In this document: one piece after another, positions 18,582-28,727 of the stretch
Position numbering within the stretch: the stretch's first letter is position 1
How the letters are laid out: each line of letters opens with the position of its first letter
From: Novosphingobium indicum
GTDB taxonomy: Bacteria; Pseudomonadota; Alphaproteobacteria; Sphingomonadales; Sphingomonadaceae
DNA length: 64,000 bases
Direction: 5' to 3'
Assembly: GCF_014645195.1 (NCBI RefSeq)
Contig: NZ_BMLK01000007.1
Coordinates: 124,001 to 188,000 of the forward strand
Notes under the pieces: generated by a model
Told to the model about the DNA's origin: nothing
The model's input: the letters and a program-made list of their open reading frames with translations, nothing else
Databases searched by the model: none
Made by a program: the position numbers and the translations under genes

Positions 18582-19063
18582 GCGTCGCTCAACTCGTAAA
18601 ATCCTTTACGCTCTACGAGTTCGTGAAGGCGCACTGGCTGACCTTGAAGTACTTCTTCAAGCCCAAGGCGACGATCAACTATCCCTTCGAGAAGAACCCG
18701 CTCTCGCCCCGCTTCCGCGGTGAGCACGCGCTGCGCCGGTATCCCAACGGTGAAGAGCGCTGCATCGCCTGCAAGCTGTGCGAGGCGATCTGCCCGGCGC
18801 AGGCGATCACCATCGAGGCGGCGCCGCGCGAGGACGGTTCGCGCCGCACCACGCGCTACGACATCGACATGACGAAGTGCATCTACTGCGGCTTCTGTCA
18901 GGAAGCCTGCCCGGTAGACGCGATCGTCGAGGGGCCGAACTTCGAATACGCGACCGAAACGCGCGAAGAACTGCTCTATGACAAGGCTAAGCTACTGGCG
19001 AACGGGGACAAGTGGGAGCGGGCGATTGCCGCGAACCTTGAAGCCGATGCGCCGTATCGGTAG
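18578..19063 (+). CDS. nuoI: NADH-quinone oxidoreductase subunit I
   Basis: A 161-residue 23-kDa subunit with two 4Fe-4S clusters (N6a, N6b). The ligand motifs [16 protein letters not shown] and [16 protein letters not shown] are complete. The N-terminal amphipathic helix ([20 protein letters not shown]) associates with the membrane arm. ATG 18578 overlaps the nuoH stop. It is 15 bp upstream of nuoJ. Confidence 0.97.
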   Translation: MSVAQLVKSFTLYEFVKAHWLTLKYFFKPKATINYPFEKNPLSPRFRGEHALRRYPNGEERCIACKLCEAICPAQAITIEAAPREDGSRRTTRYDIDMTKCIYCGFCQEACPVDAIVEGPNFEYATETREELLYDKAKLLANGDKWERAIAANLEADAPYR

Positions 19064-19078
19064 GGGGCGCTCGGGGTC

Positions 19079-19696
19079 ATGATTCACGTTATCGCCTTTT
19101 ACCTGTTCGCCGTGATGACCATCGCGTCCGGCGCCATCACCATACTCTCGCGTAACCCGGTGCACTCTGTGCTCTGGCTGATCCTGGCGTTCTTCAATGC
19201 CGCGGGTCTGATGATCCTGGTCGGTGCCGAATTTATCGCCATGCTGCTGGTCATCGTCTATGTCGGCGCGGTCGCGGTGCTGTTCCTGTTCGTCGTCATG
19301 ATGCTGGACATCGACTTCGCCGAACTGCGCGCCGGTTTCGTCAAGTACTTCCCGTTCGGGACGCTCGTCGCGCTCGTGCTGCTGGCCGAGATGGTTCTCG
19401 GCATCGGGGCCTACAAGGCCGGTGCTATCCAGCTCGGAACGCCCGACGGTACGGCGGCAACGCCTGCCGGCACGACCAACATCGAGGCGATCGGCGGGCT
19501 GCTCTACAGCCGCTACCTGTTCCTCTTCGAAGCGGCGGGCATCATTCTGCTGGTGGCCATGATCGGCGCCATCGTGCTGACCCACCGTCAGCGCGGCGAC
19601 ACGCGCGGCCAGAAGGTCTCCAAGCAGATCGCACGCCGTCCGGAAGAGGCGACATTCAACGTCAAGCCCGAAGTCGGCAAGGGGGTTCAGCTGTGA
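19079..19696 (+). CDS. nuoJ: NADH-quinone oxidoreductase subunit J
   Basis: A 205-residue membrane subunit with five predicted helices. The conserved helix-three segment [27 protein letters not shown] contains the pi-bulge region important for conformational coupling. A 35-residue hydrophilic C-terminus ([18 protein letters not shown]) follows the last helix. The stop overlaps the nuoK start by 4 bp. Confidence 0.95.
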   Translation: MIHVIAFYLFAVMTIASGAITILSRNPVHSVLWLILAFFNAAGLMILVGAEFIAMLLVIVYVGAVAVLFLFVVMMLDIDFAELRAGFVKYFPFGTLVALVLLAEMVLGIGAYKAGAIQLGTPDGTAATPAGTTNIEAIGGLLYSRYLFLFEAAGIILLVAMIGAIVLTHRQRGDTRGQKVSKQIARRPEEATFNVKPEVGKGVQL

Positions 19697-19998
19697 TCGG
19701 TGTCGAACACTATGTCGTGGTGAGCTCGATCCTCTTCGTGCTCGGCGTCCTCGGCATCTTCCTCAACCGCAAGAACGTGATCGTTCTCCTGATGGCGATC
19801 GAACTCATCCTGCTTGCGGTGAACCTCAACCTCGTGGCGTTCAGCGCCTTCCTCGGCGACCTGACCGGACAGATATTCGCGATGTTCGTGCTGACGGTAG
19901 CCGCCGGCGAGGCAGCAGTGGGGCTTGCAATCCTCGTGATCTACTTCCGTGGCCGCGGCTCCATCGCCGTCGACGACGTCAACCGGATGAAGGGATAA
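19693..19998 (+). CDS. nuoK: NADH-quinone oxidoreductase subunit K
   Basis: A 101-residue three-helix membrane subunit (MrpC-like). The two conserved membrane glutamates lie in [17 protein letters not shown] and [18 protein letters not shown]. It starts with GTG at 19693 (GTGA overlap with nuoJ). A 105-bp gap with a palindromic repeat separates it from nuoL. Confidence 0.96.
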   Translation: MIGVEHYVVVSSILFVLGVLGIFLNRKNVIVLLMAIELILLAVNLNLVAFSAFLGDLTGQIFAMFVLTVAAGEAAVGLAILVIYFRGRGSIAVDDVNRMKG

Positions 19999-20020
19999 AA
20001 ACATGTCCCTGATCCAAGTC

Positions 20021-20089
20021 CCGCTCAGCCTGAGCTTGTCGAAGGCCGCGCGCAAACCCCTCGTACTTCGACAGGCTCAGCACGAGCGG
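20021..20089. repeat. Palindromic interspersed repeat in the nuoK-nuoL gap
   Basis: Inverted arms CCGCTCAGCCTGAGCTTGTC and ACAGGCTCAGCACGAGCGG, with GAAGG / TACTTCG extending the stem, around a short GC-rich loop. It is the clearest copy of the CTGAGCTTGTCGAAG family in this window. The nuoL ribosome binding site (GGGAGGA at 20093-20099) lies just downstream of the hairpin. Confidence 0.85.
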
Positions 20090-20103
20090 TTCGGGAGGAC
20101 GCA

Positions 20104-22161
20104 GTGAGTTCCAGCATTCTCATCATCGTCTTCCTGCCGCTGGCGGCAGCGATCATCGCCGGGCTTGGCAACAAGCAGCTCGGCAATGTTCCGGCGAAGG
20201 TCATCACGACCGGCGCGCTGTTCATTGCCTGCGCGTTGTCCTGGCCGATCTTCCTCGGCTTTCTCAGCGGCAGTGCTGAAGAGACCGTGGTGCCGGTGCT
20301 CAAGTGGGTGGCCTCGGGGACGCTCACGTTCGACTGGGCGCTGCGCGTCGACACGCTGACCGCGGTCATGCTCGTCGTCGTCACCTCGGTCTCGGCGCTC
20401 GTGCACCTCTATTCGTGGGGCTACATGAGCGAAGAGCCGGATCAGCCGCGCTTCTTCGCGTACCTATCGCTTTTCACGTTCGCCATGCTCATGCTGGTAA
20501 CCGCCGATAACCTGGTGCAGATGTTCTTCGGTTGGGAAGGCGTGGGCCTTGCCTCGTACCTGCTGATCGGTTTCTGGTTCCGCAAGCCGTCGGCGAGCGC
20601 CGCCGCGATCAAGGCCTTCGTGGTCAACCGCGTGGGCGACCTCGGCTTCATGCTCGGCATCTTCGGCACGTTCCTGGTGTTCGGCACTGTCTCGATCCCC
20701 GAGATACTTTCGGCCGCGCCCGGCATGGCCGGGTCGACCATCGGCTTCCTCGGCATGCGCTTCGAGACGATGACGATACTGTGCCTGCTGCTGTTCATCG
20801 GCGCGATGGGCAAGTCGGCGCAGCTCGGTCTGCACACCTGGCTTCCCGACGCGATGGAAGGCCCGACTCCGGTTTCGGCGCTGATCCACGCCGCCACCAT
20901 GGTTACCGCGGGCGTTTTCATGGTCTGCCGTCTTTCGCCGATGTTCGAGGCGAGCCCGACGGCCGCGGCTTTCGTGACGGTGATCGGTGCGGCTACCTGC
21001 TTCTTCGCGGCGACCATCGGCTGCACCCAGTGGGACATCAAGCGCGTGATCGCGTATTCGACCTGCTCGCAGCTCGGCTACATGTTCTTCGCGGCCGGCG
21101 TCGGTGCCTATGGCGCGGCCATGTTCCACCTGTTCACGCACGCCTTCTTCAAGGCGCTGCTGTTCCTTGGTGCCGGTTCGGTGATCCATGCGATGCACCA
21201 CGAACAGGACATGCGTTTCTACGGCGACCTGCGCAAGCATATCCCAACGACGTTCTGGGCAATGACGGCCGGTACGCTGGCCATTACCGGTGTCGGCATT
21301 GCAGGCCTCGTCGGTTTCGCGGGCTTCTATTCGAAGGATGCCATTCTGGAAGCGGCCTTCGGCGCCGGTTCGGCATCGGGCAATTTCGCGTTCTGGATGG
21401 GCATCTTCGCCGCACTGATGACCAGCTTCTACTCCTGGCGTCTCGTCTTCCTGACCTTCTTCGGAAAGCCGCGCTGGGCCGGTTCGGAGCATATTCAGCA
21501 CGCGGTCCATGGCGATCACCACGATCACCCGGATGAGGAAGATTCCGGCGAGCATACCGATGCGCACTCGGCCCACGGCGCTGCCGCGCACGAGGGCACA
21601 GCCGGCTATCATCCGCATGAAAGCCCCTGGGTCATGCTGGTGCCGCTGATCGTGCTTTCGATCGGTGCCGTCGCTGCCGGCTTCGTGTTCCATCACGAGT
21701 TCATCAGCGAAGGCACGGGCGAGTTCTGGAAGGGTTCTCTGGTGTTCGACGAGCACCTGATCCACGCGATGCACGAAGTGCCGACGTGGGTGAAGTGGGC
21801 TCCCTTCACGGTCATGGCGCTCGGCCTGCTGACCGCATGGTACGGCTACATCAAGAACACCAGCTTCCCGGCGGCCGTCGCCGAGCAGCTCGGGCCGGTC
21901 TATACCTTCGTGTACCGCAAGTGGATGTTCGACGAACTGTATCACTACATGTTCGTGGTCCCCGCGTTCTGGATCGGTAAGGTGTTCTGGAAGGTTCTCG
22001 ACATCGGCGTCATCGACCGTTTCGGTCCGGACGGCGCCGCCTGGGCCGTGGCCAAGGGTTCGACTTACGCGCAGAAGGTCCAGTCGGGCTATCTGTACAG
22101 CTATGCTCTCATAATGCTGCTGGGCCTTGTCGGCGCCATCAGCTGGGTGATCGCGGGATAA
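20104..22161 (+). CDS. nuoL: NADH-quinone oxidoreductase subunit L
   Basis: A 685-residue antiporter-like proton-pumping subunit with about 16 helices and the long lateral helix. Signatures are [19 protein letters not shown] near 140, [32 protein letters not shown] near 240 and [26 protein letters not shown] near 345. A hydrophilic insert at residues about 462-512 is very rich in His, Asp and Glu (for example [20 protein letters not shown]). It starts with GTG at 20104 behind GGGAGGA, and nuoM starts 1 bp after its stop. Confidence 0.96.
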   Translation: MSSSILIIVFLPLAAAIIAGLGNKQLGNVPAKVITTGALFIACALSWPIFLGFLSGSAEETVVPVLKWVASGTLTFDWALRVDTLTAVMLVVVTSVSALVHLYSWGYMSEEPDQPRFFAYLSLFTFAMLMLVTADNLVQMFFGWEGVGLASYLLIGFWFRKPSASAAAIKAFVVNRVGDLGFMLGIFGTFLVFGTVSIPEILSAAPGMAGSTIGFLGMRFETMTILCLLLFIGAMGKSAQLGLHTWLPDAMEGPTPVSALIHAATMVTAGVFMVCRLSPMFEASPTAAAFVTVIGAATCFFAATIGCTQWDIKRVIAYSTCSQLGYMFFAAGVGAYGAAMFHLFTHAFFKALLFLGAGSVIHAMHHEQDMRFYGDLRKHIPTTFWAMTAGTLAITGVGIAGLVGFAGFYSKDAILEAAFGAGSASGNFAFWMGIFAALMTSFYSWRLVFLTFFGKPRWAGSEHIQHAVHGDHHDHPDEEDSGEHTDAHSAHGAAAHEGTAGYHPHESPWVMLVPLIVLSIGAVAAGFVFHHEFISEGTGEFWKGSLVFDEHLIHAMHEVPTWVKWAPFTVMALGLLTAWYGYIKNTSFPAAVAEQLGPVYTFVYRKWMFDELYHYMFVVPAFWIGKVFWKVLDIGVIDRFGPDGAAWAVAKGSTYAQKVQSGYLYSYALIMLLGLVGAISWVIAG

Positions 22162-22162
22162 G

Positions 22163-23713
22163 ATGATGGGTGGTTTTCCGATCCTCAGCGTGATGTTGCT
22201 GGTGCCGCTTGCGGCAGCAGTAGCGTGCCTGTTCCTCGAGGCGAAAGCGGCGCGCAATCTTGCGCTGATCGCGACGCTTGTCGATCTGGCGCTCGGTATC
22301 GTGCTGTGGCTGAATTTCGACGTGGGCGGCGCCCAGTGGCAGTTCACCGAGCGTCTGGAGCTCTTCTCGGGCTTCTCCTATGCGCTCGGCATCGACGGCA
22401 TTGCTCTGCTGCTGATCGAGCTGTCGGTGTTCCTCATGCCGATCTGCATCGGCGCGAGCTGGAACTCGATCGACAAGCGCGTCGGCGAATACATGGGCGC
22501 TTTCCTGCTCATGGAAACGCTGATGATCGGCGTGTTCGCCGCGCAGGACATCTTCCTGTTCTACATGTTCTTCGAAGCCGGCCTGATCCCGATGTACCTG
22601 ATCATCGGCATCTGGGGCGGGCAGGACCGCATCTACGCGGCCTACAAGTTCTTCCTCTACACGCTGCTCGGCTCGGTGCTGATGCTCGTGGCCATGCTCT
22701 ACATGGTCAACGTGGCCGGTACGACCGACGTGCCCACGCTGATGGCCTACAACTTCGATCCGTCGGTGCAGACGTGGCTGTGGCTGGCCTTCTTCGCCAG
22801 CTTCGCGGTGAAGATGCCGATGTGGCCGGTCCATACCTGGCTTCCGGCTGCCCACGTTCAGGCACCGACCGCCGGTTCGGTCATTCTGGCCGGCGTGCTG
22901 CTGAAGATGGGCGGTTACGGCTTCATCCGCTTCTCGCTGCCGATGTTCCCCGAAGCCTCGGCCGGGTTCGCGCCGCTGATCTGGGGCCTGTCGATGGCCG
23001 CCGTCGTGATCACCTCGCTGATTGCGCTCGTCCAGCACGACATGAAGAAGCTGATCGCCTATTCGTCGGTCGCCCACATGGCTATCGTGACGATCGGCCT
23101 GTTCGCCTTCAACCAGCAGGGCCTCGAAGGCTCGATGATGGTCATGCTCAGCCACGGCCTCGTTTCGGGCGCGCTGTTCCTGTGCGTGGGCATTATCTAC
23201 GATCGCCTGCACACCCGCGAGATCGATCGCTATGGCGGCCTGGCGATCAACATGCCGCGTTACGCGCTGTTCTTCCTGCTCTTCACGATGGCCTCGATCG
23301 GCCTTCCGGGCACCAGCGGTTTCGTCGGCGAGTTCCTGAGCCTCGCGGGTATCTACGAGGTCTCGACCTGGACCACGCTGATCTGCGCCACCGGCATCAT
23401 CCTCGGCGCGGCCTATATGCTCTATCTCTATCGCCGGGTCGTTTTTGGCGAGCAGAAGAACGCCGATGCCGCCGCCATGGCCGATCTTGACGTCCGCGAA
23501 TACCTGATGGTCGTTCCGCTGGCGCTCGCGGTGCTGTGGATGGGCATCTACCCCGAGAGCTTCATTGCTCCGATGCGTGGCGATATCGCCGCGCTCGAAG
23601 CCCGGCTCGCCAGTGCGGCGCCGGAAGGGGACAGCAAGGTGGCCATGGGGGCTGCCACGAGCAAAGACACGTCTGCGCACGAAGACAATGCTGCGCATGA
23701 GGGGGCACACTGA
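22163..23713 (+). CDS. nuoM: NADH-quinone oxidoreductase subunit M
   Basis: A 516-residue antiporter-like proton-pumping subunit with 14 helices. Diagnostic segments are FYMFFEAGLIPMYLIIGIWGG, KMPMWPVHTWLPAAHVQAPTAGSVILAGVLLKMGGYG and KKLIAYSSVAHM. The C-terminal 35 residues (APEGDSKVAMGAATSKDTSA) are a hydrophilic His/Ala-rich tail beyond the last helix. Either ATG 22163 or ATG 22166 could be used. The stop overlaps the nuoN start by one base. Confidence 0.96.
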   Translation: MMGGFPILSVMLLVPLAAAVACLFLEAKAARNLALIATLVDLALGIVLWLNFDVGGAQWQFTERLELFSGFSYALGIDGIALLLIELSVFLMPICIGASWNSIDKRVGEYMGAFLLMETLMIGVFAAQDIFLFYMFFEAGLIPMYLIIGIWGGQDRIYAAYKFFLYTLLGSVLMLVAMLYMVNVAGTTDVPTLMAYNFDPSVQTWLWLAFFASFAVKMPMWPVHTWLPAAHVQAPTAGSVILAGVLLKMGGYGFIRFSLPMFPEASAGFAPLIWGLSMAAVVITSLIALVQHDMKKLIAYSSVAHMAIVTIGLFAFNQQGLEGSMMVMLSHGLVSGALFLCVGIIYDRLHTREIDRYGGLAINMPRYALFFLLFTMASIGLPGTSGFVGEFLSLAGIYEVSTWTTLICATGIILGAAYMLYLYRRVVFGEQKNADAAAMADLDVREYLMVVPLALAVLWMGIYPESFIAPMRGDIAALEARLASAAPEGDSKVAMGAATSKDTSAHEDNAAHEGAH

Positions 23714-25176
23714 TGGACTGGTCGCAGTCGCTGCGCCTGATCGCGCCGGAAGAAACTCTTAGCATTGCAGGCCTCGTCCTGCTTCTCGTCGCAGCCTGGG
23801 GCGGGGACAAGGCAAGCCGCCTGATCTCGATCCTCGCGGTAGCCGCACTTGTCGCGGCCAGCGCGCTCGTCGCGCCGGCGCTGTGCGGCGGGGCCATGGG
23901 GCCGGATACCTCGGCCTTCTTCGGTCAGTTCTACGCCGACGCCTTTGCCAGCTATGCCAAGATCCTGATCTATATCTCGGCCGCCGCCACGCTGGTCATC
24001 GCGCCCGCCTTCTTCGAGCGCTACAACGCGATGCGTGCCGAATTCCCGGTGCTGGTGATCTTCGCCGCGCTGGGCATGGGCATCATGGTTTCGGCCGGCG
24101 ATCTCATCACACTCTACATCGGTCTCGAAATGAACTCGCTCGCTGCCTACGTGCTGGCCGCGTTCCTGCGGACCGACGGACGTTCGGCAGAGGCGGGCCT
24201 CAAGTACTTCGTGCTGGGCGCGCTGGCTTCGGGCATCCTGCTGTTCGGTATGAGCCTGATTTACGGCTTCACCGGCACGACCGCCTTCTCGGGCATCAAT
24301 GCCGTGCTGGCGGACGGTCTTTCGAACGGCGCGCTGTTCGGCATCGTCTTCATGCTCGCGGGTCTTGCCTTCAAGATCAGCGCCGTGCCGTTCCACATGT
24401 GGACGCCCGACGTTTACGAAGGCGCGCCGACGCCGGTGACGACGTTCTTCGCCACCGCGCCGAAGGTGGCCGCGCTGGGCCTGACGATGCGCGTCATGCT
24501 CGATGCTTTCGGGGATCAGGCCGCTGCCTGGCAGCAGATCATCCTGTTCATCGCGCTTGCCTCGATCGTCGTCGGTGCCCTCGGCGCCATCGGTCAGAGC
24601 AACATCAAGCGCCTGATGGCCTACTCGTCGATCAACAACGTCGGCTTCATCCTTGTCGGTCTCGCCGTGGCGACTCCGCAGGGTGCCTCGGCCATGCTGT
24701 TCTACCTCGCGATCTACGTTGCGATGTCGCTCGGCGGTTTCGTTGCGATCCTGATGCTCAAGGACGAGAAGGGCGACTACGTCGAGGACATCCCGAGCCT
24801 CGCCGGTCTGTCGCGCACGCGTCCGGGGCTGGCGCTGGGTCTGGCGATGATCATGTTCAGCCTTGCCGGTATCCCGCCGCTGTTCGGCTTCTGGGGCAAG
24901 TTCCTGGTCTTCAAGGCGGCCGTCGATGGCGGGATGATCGCGCTGGCCGCTCTCGGCTTCGCAGCCTCGGTCATCGGCGCCTTCTACTACCTCAAGGTCG
25001 TGAAGATCATCTACTTCGACGAGCCTGCCGATGTGGTGAAGGGCGAGAGCGACGTGTGGCACAAGCTGATCCTCGTGATCTCCTGCGTGGTCATTTCGCC
25101 GCTGGGCTTCCTGCTCACCAAGTGGCTCGGCGGACTTACCGACACGGCTGCCACCGCGCTTTTCCATGCCCTTTGA
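23713..25176 (+). CDS. nuoN: NADH-quinone oxidoreductase subunit N
   Basis: A 487-residue antiporter-like subunit with 14 helices, completing the membrane arm of complex I. Signatures are LYIGLEMNSLAAYVLAAF, FKISAVPFHMWTPDVYEGAPTPVTTFFATAPK and KRLMAYSSINNVGFILVGL. It is the last nuo gene. birA begins 15 bp after its stop with no terminator between, so transcription probably continues into birA-coaX-rnj. Confidence 0.96.
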   Translation: MDWSQSLRLIAPEETLSIAGLVLLLVAAWGGDKASRLISILAVAALVAASALVAPALCGGAMGPDTSAFFGQFYADAFASYAKILIYISAAATLVIAPAFFERYNAMRAEFPVLVIFAALGMGIMVSAGDLITLYIGLEMNSLAAYVLAAFLRTDGRSAEAGLKYFVLGALASGILLFGMSLIYGFTGTTAFSGINAVLADGLSNGALFGIVFMLAGLAFKISAVPFHMWTPDVYEGAPTPVTTFFATAPKVAALGLTMRVMLDAFGDQAAAWQQIILFIALASIVVGALGAIGQSNIKRLMAYSSINNVGFILVGLAVATPQGASAMLFYLAIYVAMSLGGFVAILMLKDEKGDYVEDIPSLAGLSRTRPGLALGLAMIMFSLAGIPPLFGFWGKFLVFKAAVDGGMIALAALGFAASVIGAFYYLKVVKIIYFDEPADVVKGESDVWHKLILVISCVVISPLGFLLTKWLGGLTDTAATALFHAL

Positions 25177-25191
25177 TCTGATCCGGGCGCT

Positions 25192-25914
25192 TTGATCCGG
25201 ATCGTCCAGGAAACCGGTTCGACCAACGCCGATCTGGCCGCGCGCCTTGCGGGGGGGGAATACCTGCCAGAAGGCGAGTGGCTGGTGGCGGACCGTCAGG
25301 TAGCGGGGAAGGGCCGCCTAGGCCGCGTCTGGAACGATGGTGCCGGTAACTTCATGGGCTCGACGGTGATCCGGCCCGCAGCCGGCGATCCCTCGCCGGC
25401 AACGCTGGCACTGATGACCGGGCTGGCCGTTTACGAAGCGCTGGTGGGTTTCCTGCCCAGACAGTCCGACCTGCGGCTCAAATGGCCGAACGATCTGCTG
25501 CTGAACGACGCCAAGGTCGCGGGCATTCTGCTCGAAGCCGCAAACGGTGTGGTGATCGCGGGTATCGGGGTGAACCTGCACAGCGCCCCGGATATTCCGG
25601 GCCGCAAGGTCGTCGCGCTTTCCGACCTTGGCGTCGAGATCGGCCGCGACGGTTTCGCCCAGGCGCTTACGGTGTCGTTCGATCTGGAGCTCCAGCGCTG
25701 GCGCACCGCCGGCCTTGCCCCGCTGCTGCGTCGCTGGCAAAGTGCCGCGCATCCGTTGGGAACCCGGCTGACCGTGCTCCCTCCGGGGGAGGAGGCGCTG
25801 GAAGGCCGCTTTGCCGGACTTTCGCAGGAGGGCAATCTGTTGCTCGCACTCGACGATGGATCGCAGCGCACGATCCACGCCGGCGATGTCATGCTCGCCA
25901 GCGCCCCGCATTGA
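25192..25914 (+). CDS. birA: Biotin--[acetyl-CoA-carboxylase] ligase
   Basis: A 240-residue biotin protein ligase that activates biotin to biotinyl-AMP and attaches it to carboxylase carrier lysines. Motifs are ETGSTNADLAARLA, the adenylate-binding GKGRLGRVWNDGAGNFMGS, and KWPNDLLLNDAKVAGILLEA. There is no N-terminal helix-turn-helix, so this is a monofunctional ligase without the repressor function of E. coli BirA. The start is TTG 25192. An in-frame stop at 25174 rules out a longer protein, and the first residues MIRIVQETGSTN match the family start. Confidence 0.9.
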   Translation: MIRIVQETGSTNADLAARLAGGEYLPEGEWLVADRQVAGKGRLGRVWNDGAGNFMGSTVIRPAAGDPSPATLALMTGLAVYEALVGFLPRQSDLRLKWPNDLLLNDAKVAGILLEAANGVVIAGIGVNLHSAPDIPGRKVVALSDLGVEIGRDGFAQALTVSFDLELQRWRTAGLAPLLRRWQSAAHPLGTRLTVLPPGEEALEGRFAGLSQEGNLLLALDDGSQRTIHAGDVMLASAPH

Positions 25915-25929
25915 GGAAACCGTAAGCCC

Positions 25930-26709
25930 ATGCTTCTCGCCATAGACGCCGGCAATACCAATGTCGTTTTCGCGCTGCTGGAAGGCCGCACCGTCAAGGG
26001 CCGCTGGCGAATCGCCACCGACCCGCGCCGCACCGGAGACGAATACGCCGTCTGGCTGATGCAGCTTCTCGCGATCCGCGGGATCGAGGCGAAGAGGATC
26101 GACCGGATCATCATCTCCACGGTCGTTCCGCGCGCGCTGCACAACCTTGAGGTGCTCTGCCGACACTACTTCAACGTCGAGCCGCTGATCGCCGGCGTGG
26201 GTGCCGCCGACTACGCGATCGACATCGATGTCGACGAGCCCAAGTCGCTGGGTGCGGACCGGGCCGTCAACGCCATTGCCGCGCACGCGAGGCACTCGGG
26301 CGACTTGATCGTCGTCGACTTCGGGACGGCGACGACTTTCGACGTGATCGACTTCCACGGCGCCTACAAGGGCGGCATCATCGCACCGGGCATCAACCTC
26401 TCGCTCGATGCGCTGGTGGGCAACACGGCGAAGCTGCCGCGCATTGCCATCGAAATTCCCGAGAGCACCAGCGTTATCGGCCGCAATACCGAGGATCAGA
26501 TGCTGATCGGCGTATTCTGGGGCTATGTGGCAATGATGGAAGGGCTGATCGCCCGCATCCGCGCCGAAATCGGACGTCCCGCCAAGGTCATCGCCACCGG
26601 CGGCCTCGCGGTACTGTTCGACGAAGCGACCGAGATATTCGACTCGGTTGAGGCCGACCTCACTATCGAGGGTCTGGCAATTCTGGCTGAAAGGGCCGCA
26701 TCCAAGTGA
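25930..26709 (+). CDS. coaX: Type III pantothenate kinase
   Basis: A 259-residue kinase catalysing the first step of coenzyme A synthesis. The ATP-binding P-loop-like start [19 protein letters not shown], the [11 protein letters not shown] pantothenate-site motif, and [14 protein letters not shown] (phosphate 2) are all present. Type III enzymes are ASKHA-fold and are not feedback-inhibited by CoA. It is 15 bp after birA and overlaps the RNase J gene by 4 bp. Confidence 0.95.
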   Translation: MLLAIDAGNTNVVFALLEGRTVKGRWRIATDPRRTGDEYAVWLMQLLAIRGIEAKRIDRIIISTVVPRALHNLEVLCRHYFNVEPLIAGVGAADYAIDIDVDEPKSLGADRAVNAIAAHARHSGDLIVVDFGTATTFDVIDFHGAYKGGIIAPGINLSLDALVGNTAKLPRIAIEIPESTSVIGRNTEDQMLIGVFWGYVAMMEGLIARIRAEIGRPAKVIATGGLAVLFDEATEIFDSVEADLTIEGLAILAERAASK

Positions 26710-28331
26710 TTCCCGGCAAGGAACTGGTTTTTTGCGCGCTCGGCGGCTCCGGCGAGATTGGCATGAACGTCAATCTCTACGGCTGTCAGGGCAAGTGGCT
26801 GATGGTCGACCTGGGCATGACCTTCGGCATGAACGAATACCCCGGCGTCGATCTGGTCTTCGCCGATCTCGAATTCATCGAGAACGAGCGGGAGAACCTG
26901 CTCGGTATCGTGCTGACCCACGCGCACGAGGATCACATCGGCGCGGTACCCTATTTCGCCGAAGATCTGGGCGTGCCGCTCTATGCCACGCCGTTCACCG
27001 CCAAGTTGGTGGCGGCGAAGCTCGAAGAGGCGGGGCTGCTCGATGTGGTCGAGCTGATCGTGATCGACGATCTCGAGCAATTCCAGATCGGCCCCTTCGG
27101 GATTCGCTACGTGCCGCTCGCGCACTCGATCGCCGAGGGCAATGCACTGGTGATCGAGACGCCCTATGGCCGCATCTTCCACACCGGCGACTGGAAGCTC
27201 GACGACGCGCCCCAGATCGGTACGCCGGCCACGGCCGAGGAACTGACCGCCATCGGCGACGAAGGCGTGCTGGCGCTGGTCTGCGATTCCACCAATGTCT
27301 TCAATGACAAGGCCTCCGGCTCCGAGGGCGAAGTCTACGAGGGCCTGCTCAAGGAAGTGAAGCGCCACAAGGGCAAGCGCGTGCTGGTCACGACCTTCGC
27401 GTCCAACGTGGCACGGCTGCAGACGCTGGGCGATGTCGCGCGCAAGACCGGGCGGCGGCTCTGCGTGGCGGGACGCTCGCTCGACCGGATCATCAGCACC
27501 GGGCAGGCCTGTGGTTACCTCAAGAAACTTCCGGAAATCGTCGACATCGACGAAGTGATGGACCTGCCGCGAGACGAAGTGCTGATCATCGCCACCGGCG
27601 GGCAGGGCGAGCCGCGCGCGGCATTGGCGCGCATTTCCGAAGGCAGCCATCCGATCAAGCTGGAAAAGGGCGATGTCGTGCTCTTTTCGAGCCGCCAGAT
27701 CCCCGGCAACGAGCTCTCCATCGGCCGCATCCAGAACCGGCTTGCCGAAGCGGGCGTCGAACTCGTGACCGACCGGCAGAGCATGATTCACGTCTCCGGT
27801 CACCCGGGGCGTCCCGAACTCGAAACGCTCTATGGCTGGCTGCGCCCGCAGATCCTGCTCCCCGTCCATGGCGAGATCCGCCACATGAAGGAACAGGCCC
27901 GGCTCGGTCTTTCCTGCGGCATTCCCAAGGCGGTGTTCCAGAAGAACGGCGATCTCGTTCGCCTCGCGCCCGATCACCCCGGCAAATTCGGCGAAGTGCG
28001 CGCCGGTCGGCTCGTGCTCGATGGCGACATCATCACGCCATCCGATGGCGAGGCGATAGTGATGCGCCGGCGGATTGCCTACAACGGCGTGGTTTCGGTC
28101 GCGGCCGACCGCAAGGGCAATGTCGAAGTTTCCGCGATGGGCCTGCCGCTCGACGAGGATTACGCCGAATTTGTCGAGGAAGCCCGCCGCGATGTCGCCG
28201 AAGCGCTGCGCCGGGTGAAGAAGGGCGACCGCGAATCGCGCTCCGAAGCGTGCCGCCTGGCCGCGCGCCGCGCCGCAACCCGCTGGTCTGGCAAGCGCCC
28301 GCAGGTGCAGGTCCTGCTGCTGGAAGATTGA
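26706..28331 (+). CDS. rnj: Ribonuclease J
   Basis: A 541-residue metallo-beta-lactamase/beta-CASP ribonuclease with 5'-3' exo- and endonuclease activity in mRNA turnover and rRNA maturation. The zinc-binding HxHxDH motif is in [15 protein letters not shown] near residue 75, and further metal ligands are in [10 protein letters not shown]. beta-CASP motifs include [12 protein letters not shown] and [21 protein letters not shown]. It uses GTG 26706, overlapping the coaX stop. Alphaproteobacteria commonly have RNase J alongside RNase E. Confidence 0.93.
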   Translation: MIPGKELVFCALGGSGEIGMNVNLYGCQGKWLMVDLGMTFGMNEYPGVDLVFADLEFIENERENLLGIVLTHAHEDHIGAVPYFAEDLGVPLYATPFTAKLVAAKLEEAGLLDVVELIVIDDLEQFQIGPFGIRYVPLAHSIAEGNALVIETPYGRIFHTGDWKLDDAPQIGTPATAEELTAIGDEGVLALVCDSTNVFNDKASGSEGEVYEGLLKEVKRHKGKRVLVTTFASNVARLQTLGDVARKTGRRLCVAGRSLDRIISTGQACGYLKKLPEIVDIDEVMDLPRDEVLIIATGGQGEPRAALARISEGSHPIKLEKGDVVLFSSRQIPGNELSIGRIQNRLAEAGVELVTDRQSMIHVSGHPGRPELETLYGWLRPQILLPVHGEIRHMKEQARLGLSCGIPKAVFQKNGDLVRLAPDHPGKFGEVRAGRLVLDGDIITPSDGEAIVMRRRIAYNGVVSVAADRKGNVEVSAMGLPLDEDYAEFVEEARRDVAEALRRVKKGDRESRSEACRLAARRAATRWSGKRPQVQVLLLED

Positions 28332-28335
28332 CCCC

Positions 28336-28629
28336 ATGCACATGCAGTGGTTCTCGATCGTCGCCATCTACGGCCTTTTCTGGGTGCTGAGCGCCTTTCT
28401 GGTCATGCCTTTCGGTTTGCGTACGCCGCATGAGGAAGGCGAGACGGTCGAGAAAGGCCATGCCGATAGCGCGCCGGTGAATTTCCGGCCGGGCAAGATC
28501 GTCTTGCGTGCGTCGCTGCTCGCGGCAGTGTTCTTCGCGCTGTATTACGCGAACTACGTGAACGGGTGGATCACGCTCGAGGACCTCAACTTCTTCGGCA
28601 AGCCGCCGGTGGAGGATCTGGGCTACTGA
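28336..28629 (+). CDS. DUF1467 family membrane protein
   Basis: A 97-residue protein with two predicted helices: MQWFSIVAIYGLFWVLSAFLVMPFGLR at the N-terminus and ASLLAAVFFALYYANYVNG near residue 60. They are joined by a charged loop (TPHEEGETVEKGHADSAPVNF). The pattern, including MPFGLRTPHEEG, fits DUF1467, a small alphaproteobacterial family of unknown function. It lies 4 bp after rnj and is probably the last gene of that transcript. Confidence 0.82.
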   Translation: MHMQWFSIVAIYGLFWVLSAFLVMPFGLRTPHEEGETVEKGHADSAPVNFRPGKIVLRASLLAAVFFALYYANYVNGWITLEDLNFFGKPPVEDLGY

Positions 28630-28727
28630 TCGCAGGCATACCGTTCGCCCATGCCTGAGCTTCTTTCCTTTCCGTCCCAGCTAACTTATGCAACAACCCT
28701 GTTGTAAATAGTACGGGGAGAGGCTGC

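Noticed and set aside
20464..22347. 627-codon minus-strand open frame over nuoL
   Set aside because: Antisense shadow; no domain or start signal, while nuoL on the plus strand has all family motifs.
22139..25167. Long minus-strand open frames over nuoM and nuoN
   Set aside because: His/Asp/Arg-rich antisense shadows without motifs.
26523..28367. 614-codon minus-strand open frame over RNase J
   Set aside because: Opposite a gene with complete metallo-beta-lactamase motifs; no features of its own.
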